Assembly: GCA_011503125.2 (NCBI GenBank)
Contig: WWBZ02000016.1
Location: forward strand, 2,728,001 to 2,792,000
Direction: 5' to 3'
From: Botryosphaeria dothidea
Taxonomy: Eukaryota; Ascomycota; Dothideomycetes; Botryosphaeriales; Botryosphaeriaceae
Length of the DNA: 64,000 nucleotides
Positions 11,367-20,652 of this stretch are shown piece after piece. A model generated the notes under the pieces. That model did not search any database. It was given only the letters and a program-made list of their open reading frames with translations, and had not been told where the DNA came from. Position numbers and translations under genes: made by a program. Within the stretch, counting starts at the first letter, position 1, and each line of letters starts with the position of its first letter.

Positions 11367-11765
11367 CTACTTGCCACCGTTGCGGCTGTACGAAGAGGAG
11401 CCCTGACCATCGTTGTAGTAGGTAGAGCCGTTGGGGTTGGAGTAGTAGTATGAGCCGTCACTATAGCAACGTGTTAGCTCAGCTCCGGCTCAACGAGATT
11501 AAGATCAATCCGATCAGCAGGGGCGAGAGTTACGAGTTCGAATAGTGGTAGGAGTTCTGGTTGGAGGCAGAGGAACCGTAGTCGCGAGCGCAGTAGTGGT
11601 TGCCCTGCAGTGAGGAATAAGTTAGTCAATCGAGCTTTGAAAAGAGTGGTCCCACACAGGCTCAGCGGCGCTCCATACCTGGCTGTTGGTACCGCTGCCC
11701 TTGTACGAGTAGCCGCCGGAGCCAGAGCTGCTGCCGGAGCCAGAGTTGCTGTTGGAGGAAGGCAT
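11367..11765 (-). CDS. Small Gly/Ser/Tyr/Asn-rich protein, tandem copy A (intact)
   Basis: Three short exons on the reverse strand (11765-11679, 11604-11534, 11460-11367) join in phase to 83 residues. The protein opens with a Ser/Gly repeat (MPSSNSNSGSGSSSGSGGYS), ends exon 1 with GTNSQ, continues in exon 2 with GNHYCARDYGSS and NSYHYSNS, and in exon 3 with DGSYYYSNPNGSTYYNDGQG. No signal peptide or membrane segment is visible. I recall similar short, uncharacterised proteins with these YHYSN and YYYSNP blocks in many Pezizomycotina genomes, but know of no function. Introns are 74 and 73 nt. The same exon layout recurs in two neighbours (12400-12752 and 13136-13477), so this is a tandem family and this copy is the only one whose exons all join in frame. 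Confidence 0.75.
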
Positions 11766-12399
11766 CTTGCTCTCGGTGATCGCGTGTAGTTAGTCTCAAA
11801 TTTGCAATTGGAATGTGATGTAGTCAAGCTGCCGTTGACGAAGAGGAGGAGGGGTCTTTAAGTAGACCGGCAGCGGGCGGGGTACAAACGCCAGGGAGGC
11901 GCGACCACACGTGAGGGACTTCTCGGATGATCAAGTGGGGCCTTTTGTCATGGGTACCCTGCCCTCATGACACAGGCGTCGAAAGTGGGAACCACTACGC
12001 ACGCGGCCATAACGAGTGTTATTATCTTGATCTGTGCACGAGGCGATTGCAGCTGGTGAACTGCATCGGATTGGTTTTCCAATGGCATGCAGGCAAAGGT
12101 CAGATCAATCACGCCGTGGAGAGTGGATGCACAAACTAGCGGCTGGTAACAGAACACACTTGACATGCTTCAACCGCACGTGTTCCTGGCTTTGCTTGTC
12201 GTATCCCGGTATGTAGTCGCGAAAACGAACTGCTTTCTCACAAATGTGCTGGGAGGCAATGTCAAAATCAATGGCACTTCCGAAACGGCTTCTTAAGTAA
12301 ATATTATGCTTGAATTCGATTGCCGTGAAGACGAGTCTGATGCCCGCATGACGAGCGTTCCGCCTGAAACCTTCACTTGTCTTTGTTGACAACCTCCCA
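11766..12399. other. Intergenic between small-gene copies A and B
   Basis: This 634-bp gap contains the upstream region of copy A. The reverse strand near 12200-12230 shows a CGCGACTAC block like that of copy A exon 2 within a 95-codon ORF (12105-12392), but no flanking exon resembles the family, so a fourth relic copy is only a faint possibility. Confidence 0.35.
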
Positions 12400-12752
12400 T
12401 TAGCCGCTCTGGGGAATTGAATGAAGCTCGACCCCTTTTGTTGACGCGTAGTGCCTACTATGATCTGGATTCGACGAATACTGGCTACCGTTTCTGTAGC
12501 TATGTGAACAGCTGCGCACGCATAGGAAAGTAACAGCCCACCTGTTCCAGTAACTATGTGTTCTGATTTGGAGCATTTTCACCGTAACTACGTTTCTCCC
12601 ACAGATTGCCCTAGCGTTCAATGGTAGAAATGCAATCAGTTCGAGGTCCCTAATTGAACACGGAGAGAGAACAGTAAGGGCGCGTGACTTACTTCGTCGT
12701 TCGTACCCCGACCGATCACTTCGTATCTATTGTTGTCGCCTGCCTCAGCCAT
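12400..12752 (-). pseudogene. Small Gly/Ser/Tyr/Asn-rich family, tandem copy B, broken by a 2-nt deletion
   Basis: The three-exon layout of copy A is preserved: exon 1 12752-12693 (60 nt, ends GRGTNDE), exon 2 12610-12542, exon 3 12493-12400 (94 nt, the same length as in copy A). Exon 2 begins GNLWEKRSYGENAPNQN, aligning with the GNHYCARDYGSS...NQN of copy A, but is 69 nt rather than 71. Two bases appear to be missing in a CA-repeat at about 12557-12562, so the frame hits TAG at once, while the other frame continues with HSYWN and, in exon 3, NGSQYSSNPDHS. Splice borders GTAAGT/CTAG and GTGGGC/ACAG are intact. The gene is therefore probably a recent pseudogene, unless the deletion is an assembly error. 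Confidence 0.6.
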
Positions 12753-13135
12753 AATAAGGTAATCCTGGGTAATGCTTCAGAGAACTTGACCGCAAGTAAT
12801 GATAGCAATGGTTTACCTGTAGAGAAGTGAATCGAAGAACGAGTGAGAAGTCGTTTAAAGGGTGTCGGGCAGCAGGAGTGCAAGAAGTGGGGTACAAAGC
12901 TTAACTGCCGGAAGACGCGGGTGTGATGTGATACCATCTCGAATGCCTATTGCAAGAGTCTGAAGCAAGGATCGTCTGGCATGATTTAAGGTTGAATTGG
13001 CAAAACAGTGATAATGAATTCCAAATCCAAAGAATCATTAGGTTTTCTTCTGGTAGAAAGCTTGTAGTGGAAGGATATATATCGTTTAATACGGTAGCTT
13101 GCCAATTATGCCCTCATCCGGCAATTCTCATTGGT
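12753..13135. other. Intergenic between small-gene copies B and C
   Basis: 383 bp, A/T-richer than the surroundings, with no ORF showing family features. It holds the upstream region of copy B on the reverse strand. Nothing specific was recognised. Confidence 0.4.
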
Positions 13136-13477
13136 TCACGGCTTCGAAACGTCTTCCGACTCGTTACTGCCGGGAGGCCAGTATTTCACGTTACCCTGAC
13201 CATCGTTGCAGTATCGACTGTTGTCTGGATTCTGGTGGTAGTAGTAGCATTTCTGCCCGAAGTTGGCATGCTGCGTAAAATTCAAACACCACCTTGGGAA
13301 ACACATCTACCCGTTGGAGTAGTGATACGGATTGGGTTTCGTGTTTCCAGGACCATAGTCACGGGCGTCATAGTGGTTGTCCTGTGGTTAATACAACGTA
13401 TTTCCTCAGCCGGAGAATGTGTGAATTACCTGCCTATTCGTGCCTCGGCTTTCCACGGTGTAAGGTTTCTCAGACAT
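13136..13477 (-). pseudogene. Small Tyr/Asn-rich family, tandem copy C, reading frame uncertain (one base short)
   Basis: Exon 1 (13477-13430) starts MSEKPYTVESRGTNRQ, exon 2 (13381-13311) reads DNHYDARDYGPGNTKPNPYH and is 71 nt, exactly as in copy A, and exon 3 (13252-13136) carries CYYYHQNPDNSRYCNDGQGN, matching the YYYSNP...NDGQG block. Exon 2 leaves two bases over, but after the only usable CAG acceptor the family frame of exon 3 starts at phase 0, so one base is missing at or near the second junction. Either the copy is disrupted, or a non-canonical splice restores it. It keeps an extended C-terminal tail (WPPGSNESEDVSKP) lacking in copy A. Confidence 0.5.
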
Positions 13478-13899
13478 ATTGACTACGAGGCAGCTTCACT
13501 GATGACAGTTGTTCCGGCAGAAGAAACTTATGTTCGAGGATAAAGGAGCAGTGAGGAAGCAACGGGAGCACTGGAAGTTGAGAAGCGGGGTATTTGAAGT
13601 CTAAAACTCCGAGACGCACGGATATATGAATCGTGATCGAGCTATCATTTCAGGCTTCCTATCGCGAAGGGCAGTGAGTCGGCATTGGCTACATCTTATT
13701 CAATTCCTCGGCAACGATGTCAGATCCAGACTTGTAACGCCTGATCAAGGCGGGACAAAAGCAGCTTGCCGGCATTGAGGCATTGAAAGGGTTCCTGGAG
13801 AGCGTGGTAGACCAAATGCTGCCGGTATTGGCACCGAGTCGAGCGCAGCACGCCCACCTCAGTTGAGCTTCCGTTATAGCCTCCACCCCACGGCTTCGC
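13478..13899. other. Intergenic between small-gene copy C and the GPALPP gene
   Basis: 422 bp that include the upstream region of copy C and the 3' flank of the leftward GPALPP gene. An 81-codon reverse ORF (13689-13934) overlaps the GPALPP C-terminus in another frame and is not credible. Nothing else seen. Confidence 0.4.
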
Positions 13900-14832
13900 C
13901 TACAAGAAGCTCCCTCCTGAGAACTTGCTCCCAAAGTCTCCCGCCTTCCTAATCATCTCCTTCCTCTTCGTTCCGTCAATCCGCATACCACCCGCCATAT
14001 CCTTCGAATAATCAAACGCCCTCTTACTCGGATCATCGTCCTCCTTCTCCCCCACCTTCTCCCTGTGCTTCTCATACAAGCTCCCCCCCTTCCTCTTCTC
14101 CTCGGACTTCTTCACCCGCCTCGCCGTCTCCTCATCTCTCTTCTTCCGCACCTCCCTATCCCCACCGCCACCTGACCCACCCGGCGCCGCCACGCCCATG
14201 ACCTCATTCTCCAACCTCTTCCGCTTCTGCTCCGGCGTCTCCGTCCACGCGCCCAAATCCCCACCCCCGCTATGATTCGGCGCCCTTGCGCCCTTGCCCG
14301 TCTGAAACCCCCTCGCGCGCAGCTTCGTCGGATCCATGCGCGCGGCCAGGTCGTCCTGCTTCGGCGGCACCATCATCCACTCGTCTCGCTGCGCCTTCTT
14401 CGGTTCGTCGGCGGAAGCGGCAGCAGCGCGGGCCTTGTCCCAATCGTCGTCTTTCGCGGCGTTCACCTGCGTAATTCACCCATCAGAAAATATGTCCCGT
14501 AAAGAAGTGAGGGGGGAAAGAGGTACCCTCGCAGCATCAGCCGCCGTCGGCGGCGCGGGCCCGAAATCGTCGTCGCCGTTGCTGCTGCTGCTGCTGCTGC
14601 TGTCGCTGTCACTCCCTTCGTCGTCCTTTTCAGGCGGCGGCATCTCGTCTAGCGGGGCCGGTGGCGGTGCGGGGCCCATGACGCGCCGCCGCTTCTCCGC
14701 AGCGTCGGGCGAGGCGCGGTTATTCTTGGAGGGCTGCGGCGGCGGCGAGGCGGACGAGGAGCTCGAGTCGTCGTCATCATTGCGCTTGCGTTTGGTAAGG
14801 TGCGGAGGTAGCGAAGGGCCTATGGACGACAT
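13900..14832 (-). CDS. GPALPP-motif (DUF3752) domain protein
   Basis: Two exons on the reverse strand (14832-14527 and 14466-13900; 60-nt intron with GTACCT and GCAG borders) give 290 residues. The start MSSIGPSLPPHLTKRKR is the hallmark GPALPP-type motif, and a second one, GPAPPPAP, lies at about residue 52, with a third (FGPAPPTAA) near 92. Between them are Ser/Asp runs encoded by a CTG/CAG-type repeat. The C-terminal half has the DUF3752 features: a DEWMMVPP block, a region rich in Lys/Arg/Glu (KRKRLENEVMG, VRKKRDEE) and the ending RAFDYSKDMAGGMRIDGTKR. The family is nuclear and poorly characterised; some members associate with splicing or transcription factors, but I assign no role. An in-frame non-ATG extension upstream was not used. 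Confidence 0.85.
14577..14606. repeat. Trinucleotide (CTG)n microsatellite within the GPALPP gene
   Basis: About eight near-perfect gctgctgctg units lie inside exon 1 and encode a Ser run on the reverse strand. Such repeats are likely to vary in length between strains. Confidence 0.8.
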
Positions 14833-15408
14833 TGCGTGGTTCTGGCGGCGCAATGGAGGAATGGAAGTTCGGGAGTCGCGGTGGTGGTTGCGGCGAACGG
14901 GCGGCGGGCGATGTTTGCCCTACGCATGTGCCCTGACGTCGATCGGCGCACGTCGGTGTCTCGCGACGCCGACTACATGTCTTTCCCCTGCACAAGTACG
15001 ACAAAAGCACAGCAAATACAGCGATGAGCAACCGAGCCTTCGTTCTACTAATTGACTATGGTACATAATCTTCTCTTTCTCAACCCCCTTTCGCAAGACT
15101 AGCGAGAGTAAAAAAAGTATAAAAGGTTGCGCCGAATGCACTTCGAATTCCCCTATTCGGTTGGTATCATACCTTGCACAGAAAACTCCTCCCGCAGACC
15201 CGGAATTATTCCCACCGAATAAGCAAAAAACGAAATAACCTCTTACTTCCCCGTCATATCGCAATGATTTCTCCTCTCAATCGCCTTGATCTTCAAATAC
15301 CTCATTGCGTCGTCGCTTTGGATTCCACGAATGCTGCACCAAAACCTCCCCCGTCATTACCCGCTGGCTGGCAAAACCTTCGTCCTAAGAGCCGAGCAAA
15401 ATCAAAGC
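14833..15408. promoter_or_regulatory. Intergenic: SNT2 3' flank and GPALPP promoter
   Basis: 576 bp between two leftward genes. On the reverse strand it holds the SNT2 3' UTR and the promoter of the GPALPP gene. An A/T-rich part near 15105-15125 could serve in termination. No ORF with recognisable content. Confidence 0.45.
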
Positions 15409-18400
15409 TTAATGCAACAGGTTGCGCAAATTGGGACTGGCACTGGCCCCATTTGGCTGTGGCTGTGGCGGTGGTTGTGGCGGTGGTTGTTGCAGCGCCC
15501 CGTCCCGAGGTGTTTCCGGCCGTGTGTGGAGTGGTCCAGGACTATTGTGCGATGTGCCGTACAATCCTGCAAACGGGCTCTCTGTTTGCCTCGCTGGAGG
15601 GTTGTGACCAGGCGCAGGCGAGCCAAACTGTGCTGTATGTGGAGAGTGTATCCCATTGGGTATCCCCGCCAACATTGGCGAGTTCGTATGGTGTAGCGGG
15701 GTGGGAGCCGGTTGCGGTGGGTACGGAGAACGTATCGCGCCGGGCGGGGCTGGGGGAAGCACACCCGGCGGCGCCGTGTAGGGTGGATAGCCATTGGCGG
15801 GAGGATGGTGTGCCACCGGATGATAGGGGTGATGGATTGGCGGAGGATGAGGTGGGCCTCCAGGCTGTGGCGAATGAGCCACTCCATTGCTGATCGGCGG
15901 TGGCGGGTGGCCTCCCCACCCAGGCAGCGGTGCACTTGCATGCGGAGGAGGCCCTGCGATTGGCGGCCAGTGGTGTAACGGCGGAGCCGGCGCCGAAGGA
16001 GGAAATTGTCGTGGGGGCGACCTTACCGGCTGCGGGGGAGGTGTAGGAGACTTCCTGGGCGGCTTCAGCAGGTCGGGCTTGTTCTTTCTCCTCCAGTGAC
16101 ATTTGTTGCAGAGGTAGCTGCCCGGCCGAGGAATCGGTATACCGTCGGACGTGGTAGGCTTGCCACTCTGTAGCGGTTCCTTGGGAACACTTGGTTGTTC
16201 GGGGTGTATGATTCCATTCGGAAACCTTGGTCCTTCGGATTGGGACGCCGGTGTACCAACAGCTGGTTGGGATGAACCTGCGGCACCTTCAATGGTATTG
16301 ATCGGTTGATCGGGATTCGATCCAGGGGCTGCGGCTGCCTCCTGCGAGTCTTCCACCTTCCACCACTTGGGAGAAACTTCAATATCGCAAATCTCGCATT
16401 TGCGTTCCTCTTTAACGTCGTCTAGGGACCCGTTCGGTATCTCATCGGGTTCTTCCATCTTCGGCAACCCAACCAATGAGTTCCTCGCTGACCTGGAACC
16501 ACCTTGTACAGTAGACGTCCGGCGGTTGACTGGTGCAACCGCAGCGGGAGGCGGGATATTCTTGGTGAACTGATCTAGCAGGTTGGCCTTGCGGGCTGTA
16601 CCTGTAAGAGTCTGGTCCGCTTGCTTGTAGTTTTGCACGTAGAGCTGCAAAGCTGTCGTCCCTACCTCGTCCACCACCTCGTTCAATGGATGGACGATCG
16701 TTTTGGGGCTGTGGTCCTTGCACCAGATAGCTGCAGCTAATGAGCCAATTTCCTGGCCGAGCTGGAAAGTCGGGACTGCATCTCGTCGGGAGCTTTTCAC
16801 TGGAGTGACGTCGAATCCGAAAGTGTATCCTGCCGAATGAGCACACCCAACATGGAAAAAAGTGTGACATTGGTGACAAGATACGCAGGCGCCCTTGGCT
16901 GTCTTGCATATCTTGCACACCTGGTCATATTTGATTGTTGGGGTCCCCACGCCTTCGACCAGTTCGTAGGTCCGAGGATTGGTGAATTTGAGCTCCGGGG
17001 TCCAGACCGCACAGTGGAGGTGCACCCAGTTGTTTTCAGCCGTCTTTTTCAGCGGTTCGCGGGGCAACTCAGGCCGGCCCTTGTCTCGCTGTTGCTGTTG
17101 GTACTCCTTCAGTTTCTGAATGCGTAATTCCTTCTCCAATTTCTCCTTTTCACGTTCCTTGTCGGTTTTCTTCTTGTGAGACACCTTCGGCGGCTCAATC
17201 AACTCCTGCTCGGTCTCTTTGACAGGGCAGAGTACACACTCATATGTCTAAGAAGAAGTTAGAATATCGTTGAAGTGCATCGACCGTTATGATACTCACG
17301 TAGGATACGGTCTCCTTCTTGTCGTTCTTGCATTGGTCGCAGACCCATTTTCCAGATCTCGACTCCGTTACACCGTAACATTGTCGATGCACCGTCAATT
17401 TGCACTCTCTGCAGACGAGACGTTGGTCACCCAGCGGCTCCAGCTGGAGACAGACGGCACAGGGGAGTTCCCGCATCTTCGGCATAACGGGTTGAGGGGG
17501 AGGAGTCGGCTGTTTCGCAGGAAGCGCAGTCTTCTTCTTGTTTGGAGGCTCCGCTGAATTCTGTTGACTGGTATCCTTCTCAACGCCACCCTTCTGCTTC
17601 TTCCGAGGAGGCTCCGTTGCGGTCTGAGCATGAGGATCGACCGGTTCGATGCTTGGAACTGGCTCTGGAGGTGCGTTTTGCGCGGCATTGAGTTCGTCCA
17701 TTAGTTCTTGGTCGATTAGTTTCCTCCATTTCTTTCCACCCGCGGCAGACATCTTTTTGATGAGCTCTTCTGCATCCTCATACTTGATGGCGTACTTTCT
17801 CCAGAGACGAGCACAGCGTTGGCAAAGAGCCGGGATGAGGTGTGTCCCCTTGTCCTTACTGCGGCCATCAGCAGGTACCGTTTGGCCGGGCGCAACACCG
17901 GGCGCTCTACGCCATTGCCGCGACACCTTTGTTGCGCAGAATTTGCAAACAAAGTGCTTCTTGCGAGACTCTGCCTTCCCATGATCGAAAGCTGAGTCAT
18001 CCGCATCATCGGCGATATCGTCGACAAGCTTTGACGTAGAGTCTGCAACCTTCTGGTTTTTCCCCTTTCGACCGTCGTAATTGCCCCAGATTTCCTTACC
18101 CTTGGGGGTCTTCTTCCACAGGTAATAGTATCGAACGACATCGGCGTGCGACATTGTTCTGACGTGCAGGCGAACGAGGCGAAGCTCAGATCCATATTTG
18201 GCCACACCTTCTTCGAAACGCTTCTTCTCCTCTTTGTTCGGTTCTGGTTCTCTCAGATCTTTTCTTCTGTTGATTTTCTTTAGCTGTTCCAACGCAGCCT
18301 CTGAGTCGTAATCATTGGCGTAGAGCAATTCGATTGCCTTTGTCAGGAAATTTGTATTGTAATCCGCAACGCCAACAATCTTCGCAACTTCGGATCTGGC

Positions 18401-20652
18401 TCTCGCCATGTAATCGTCGATGAGTTTTTCGCGGTCAGCGGGCGCGTCGTCCTCGCCGCGCACCGACTCTGGGGGCATCTTGGAGATAGTCTTGGCAGTG
18501 CAGTTCGGGTCATTATTCGGGAAATCCTCGCCGCGCTTAACGTAACCGGGCGGCTCATCCTGGACCCACTTCGGTCTCTTTGCTTTCTCCGCCCTATCTG
18601 CGTCGAGATCCTCTTTCGACGCCTTAGGGTCTTTCTTATGGGCCGGGCCCTTGTTGTAACGTTTCCTGATCTCTGCAGGTTTGACCAACTCCACAGGTCT
18701 GCCGTGCCAGACATTGACGTTCGCCTGGTGTCTTGGGCCAAGTCGAGAACTTGCGCGAGGGTAAATGGCGCGGTCATCATACTGCAGCGCGTCCTCCACG
18801 CGGCAATGAATTCCCAGGTACCGCATTGGCCACATTTTTGCCAAAGCGATTTCGGCTTGAGTTGCTGGATGGTCGTCCACCGGTGCGTCCGAGCCATTGG
18901 GGCTAGGAGCTGTCGTGTTGATCAGCGCGCCCGGGTCATCCTCCTCCTCATCGACAACTTCCTCTTCTTCTTGCGATGCTGCAGCCTCGCCAATGATCGG
19001 CGTTCGCCGCGCTTCCAATTTGCGCTCCTGTGCTCTGCCGCAAGGGCCACAGGCCCAGGCGAAACCCCTCGATGGCTTCTTCAAAAGCGGTGGCCGGACG
19101 CAGTTCATGTGGTAAGTGTTGTGGCACACAGCGCATTCAACGGAATCGTTTCTGCAGGATGTCAGCCACATTCGGGGATTGACGAAATTCCAAAGCACTT
19201 ACGCAGCGCAATACTGAGAGCAGCGTTTGCACGTCTTTACTGCACTGGTCAATTCCTTGACGCGACTGGTCTCAACAACGACGAATTTCCATCTCTCGTC
19301 TAGTGCTTTCTTGACCTTTTCCGGGACATTAATGACCTGCGATACGGGAATAACTTCGTACCATCTGTGAATGAAACGGTCGAAGACCTGGTTGTACCAG
19401 AAAGAGTCCTTGGTCCTGCGGAATTCATCAAGATCGGAAATTTCGCTACGATGCCGGATGTAGCATTTTCCACGGAGAGAGGTCAGGGGGCAGATGTCAG
19501 AGTGCATCGTTCCGTAAACCAGACGGGTGTCATTATTGTAGCGCAACACATCTCTCGGCCGATAGAACCAGTTCACCCGAAGAGAGTCCACTGGAGAGGC
19601 TGGGTTCTCGCTGTCGGAGTGGAGAAATTCCATTACACGGCAAAGATAGTAAGGCTCCCCCGGAGGCTCGCAGACGAGGTACGCGTGATCTGTGATAAAA
19701 AAAAAATAAGCAATTCTGGGGTCAAATATTGCGGAATTTTTCTCTCCAGGAAAATCGTAGGTGTGGTGGAGGGGAGACAGAAAGGGAAGCAAGGCTCACC
19801 ATCCACAGCAAGGGTAGTGCCATCATCAGCTTCCAGCTTGCCACGTTTTAACCGCGCACCGCTCTTTTCAAAAGTCATCATGTTCGTCTCACGAATCATG
19901 TTTGACGCGACCGTGGTGTCTCTTCGCTTCGAGGGTTGGGCAGTGGAAGTCGTCGAGGGCGCGGCGTGGGCGGAAGCGGTTGCATGCGCGCCGCCCGCCT
20001 TCCTCTTCTTCCCTTGAGTCGTCCCGGCGTTTGCATTCGGGTTGGCGGAGAAGGTCAAAGTGCCAGGGATAGAAGGATCCCTGCTAGCAGTAGCTGAGGT
20101 GCTGGTCCCATTCGTAGTCGCAGCTGACTTCTTGGCGTTGGGCGCAGGGGAATTGCCAGTGTCAGTTCCACCGGCGGGGCTGCGCGTGGTGCGCTCGGAC
20201 GAAGAGCCATGGCTGCCGTTCGTGGCGGGTATCTCAAAATCCATTTCTATGTCCTCCGCGTAGTTGATCCGGGCACTCGGCCGGTTGCGCGAGCGAGTTC
20301 CGTAGCCACTTGCACTGGTCGCAGACTCGTCCTTCACCGACGTCTGCGCAGCTGCCGAGGGAGTGGAAGAAGCCGTGGGCTGCTGCTGCTGCGCTGGTGG
20401 CAAGGCCGTGGGCGACGGGGCCGCTGGGGAGTCCGGCTGCGCGTCTCGCTCCGCGGCGGGCTGCGAATTGGCGGAATGCGAGGCACTCTGCTGCGCGGGC
20501 TCTGTGCTCTGGATAGCCCCGTTGCTGGAGTGAATGACGCCCTGCATGGCGTCCGAGGGCTGCGCTGGAGATGGCGCGGCCTCGTCGCTTGTCGCGGCGC
20601 CCGGTTTGGGGGAGTTCACCGCGCGAAATGACGAACCGCCCCCATCAACCAT
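15409..20652 (-). CDS. SNT2: SNT2-like BAH/PHD/SANT chromatin protein
   Basis: Four exons on the reverse strand (20652-19800, 19689-19203, 19151-17300, 17247-15409) join in phase to 1,676 residues; introns are 110, 51 and 52 nt. Order of domains: disordered Ser/Ala/Pro-rich N-terminus (1-284); BAH domain with VCEPPGEPYYLCRVMEF from about 287; a PHD finger spanning the exon 2/3 junction (CKRCSQYC...CAVCHNTYHMNC); an ELM2-like stretch; a SANT-like helix set (RFEEGVAKYGSELRLV, near 755); a GATA-like four-Cys finger (CKFC...CQRC); a PHD plus extended PHD pair (CAVCLQLEPLGDQRLVCREC to CHTFFHVGC); a second GATA-like pair (CEIC...CNKC); and a long Pro/His-rich tail. In yeast Snt2 forms a complex with Ecm5 and the deacetylase Rpd3 and acts in stress-responsive transcription; in Fusarium SNT2 affects growth and virulence. 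A nuclear histone-reader role is inferred here. The Pro-rich tail from about residue 1460 is unusually long and is probably disordered. Confidence 0.93.

Noticed and set aside
12105..12392. Possible fourth copy of the small Tyr/Asn-rich family
   Set aside because: Only a short CGCGACTAC block and RDY agree; no matching exon 1 or exon 3, and splice sites are missing.
20042..20631. Plus-strand ORFs over SNT2 exon 1
   Set aside because: Antisense to the disordered N-terminus of SNT2; open because of the GC-rich sequence.
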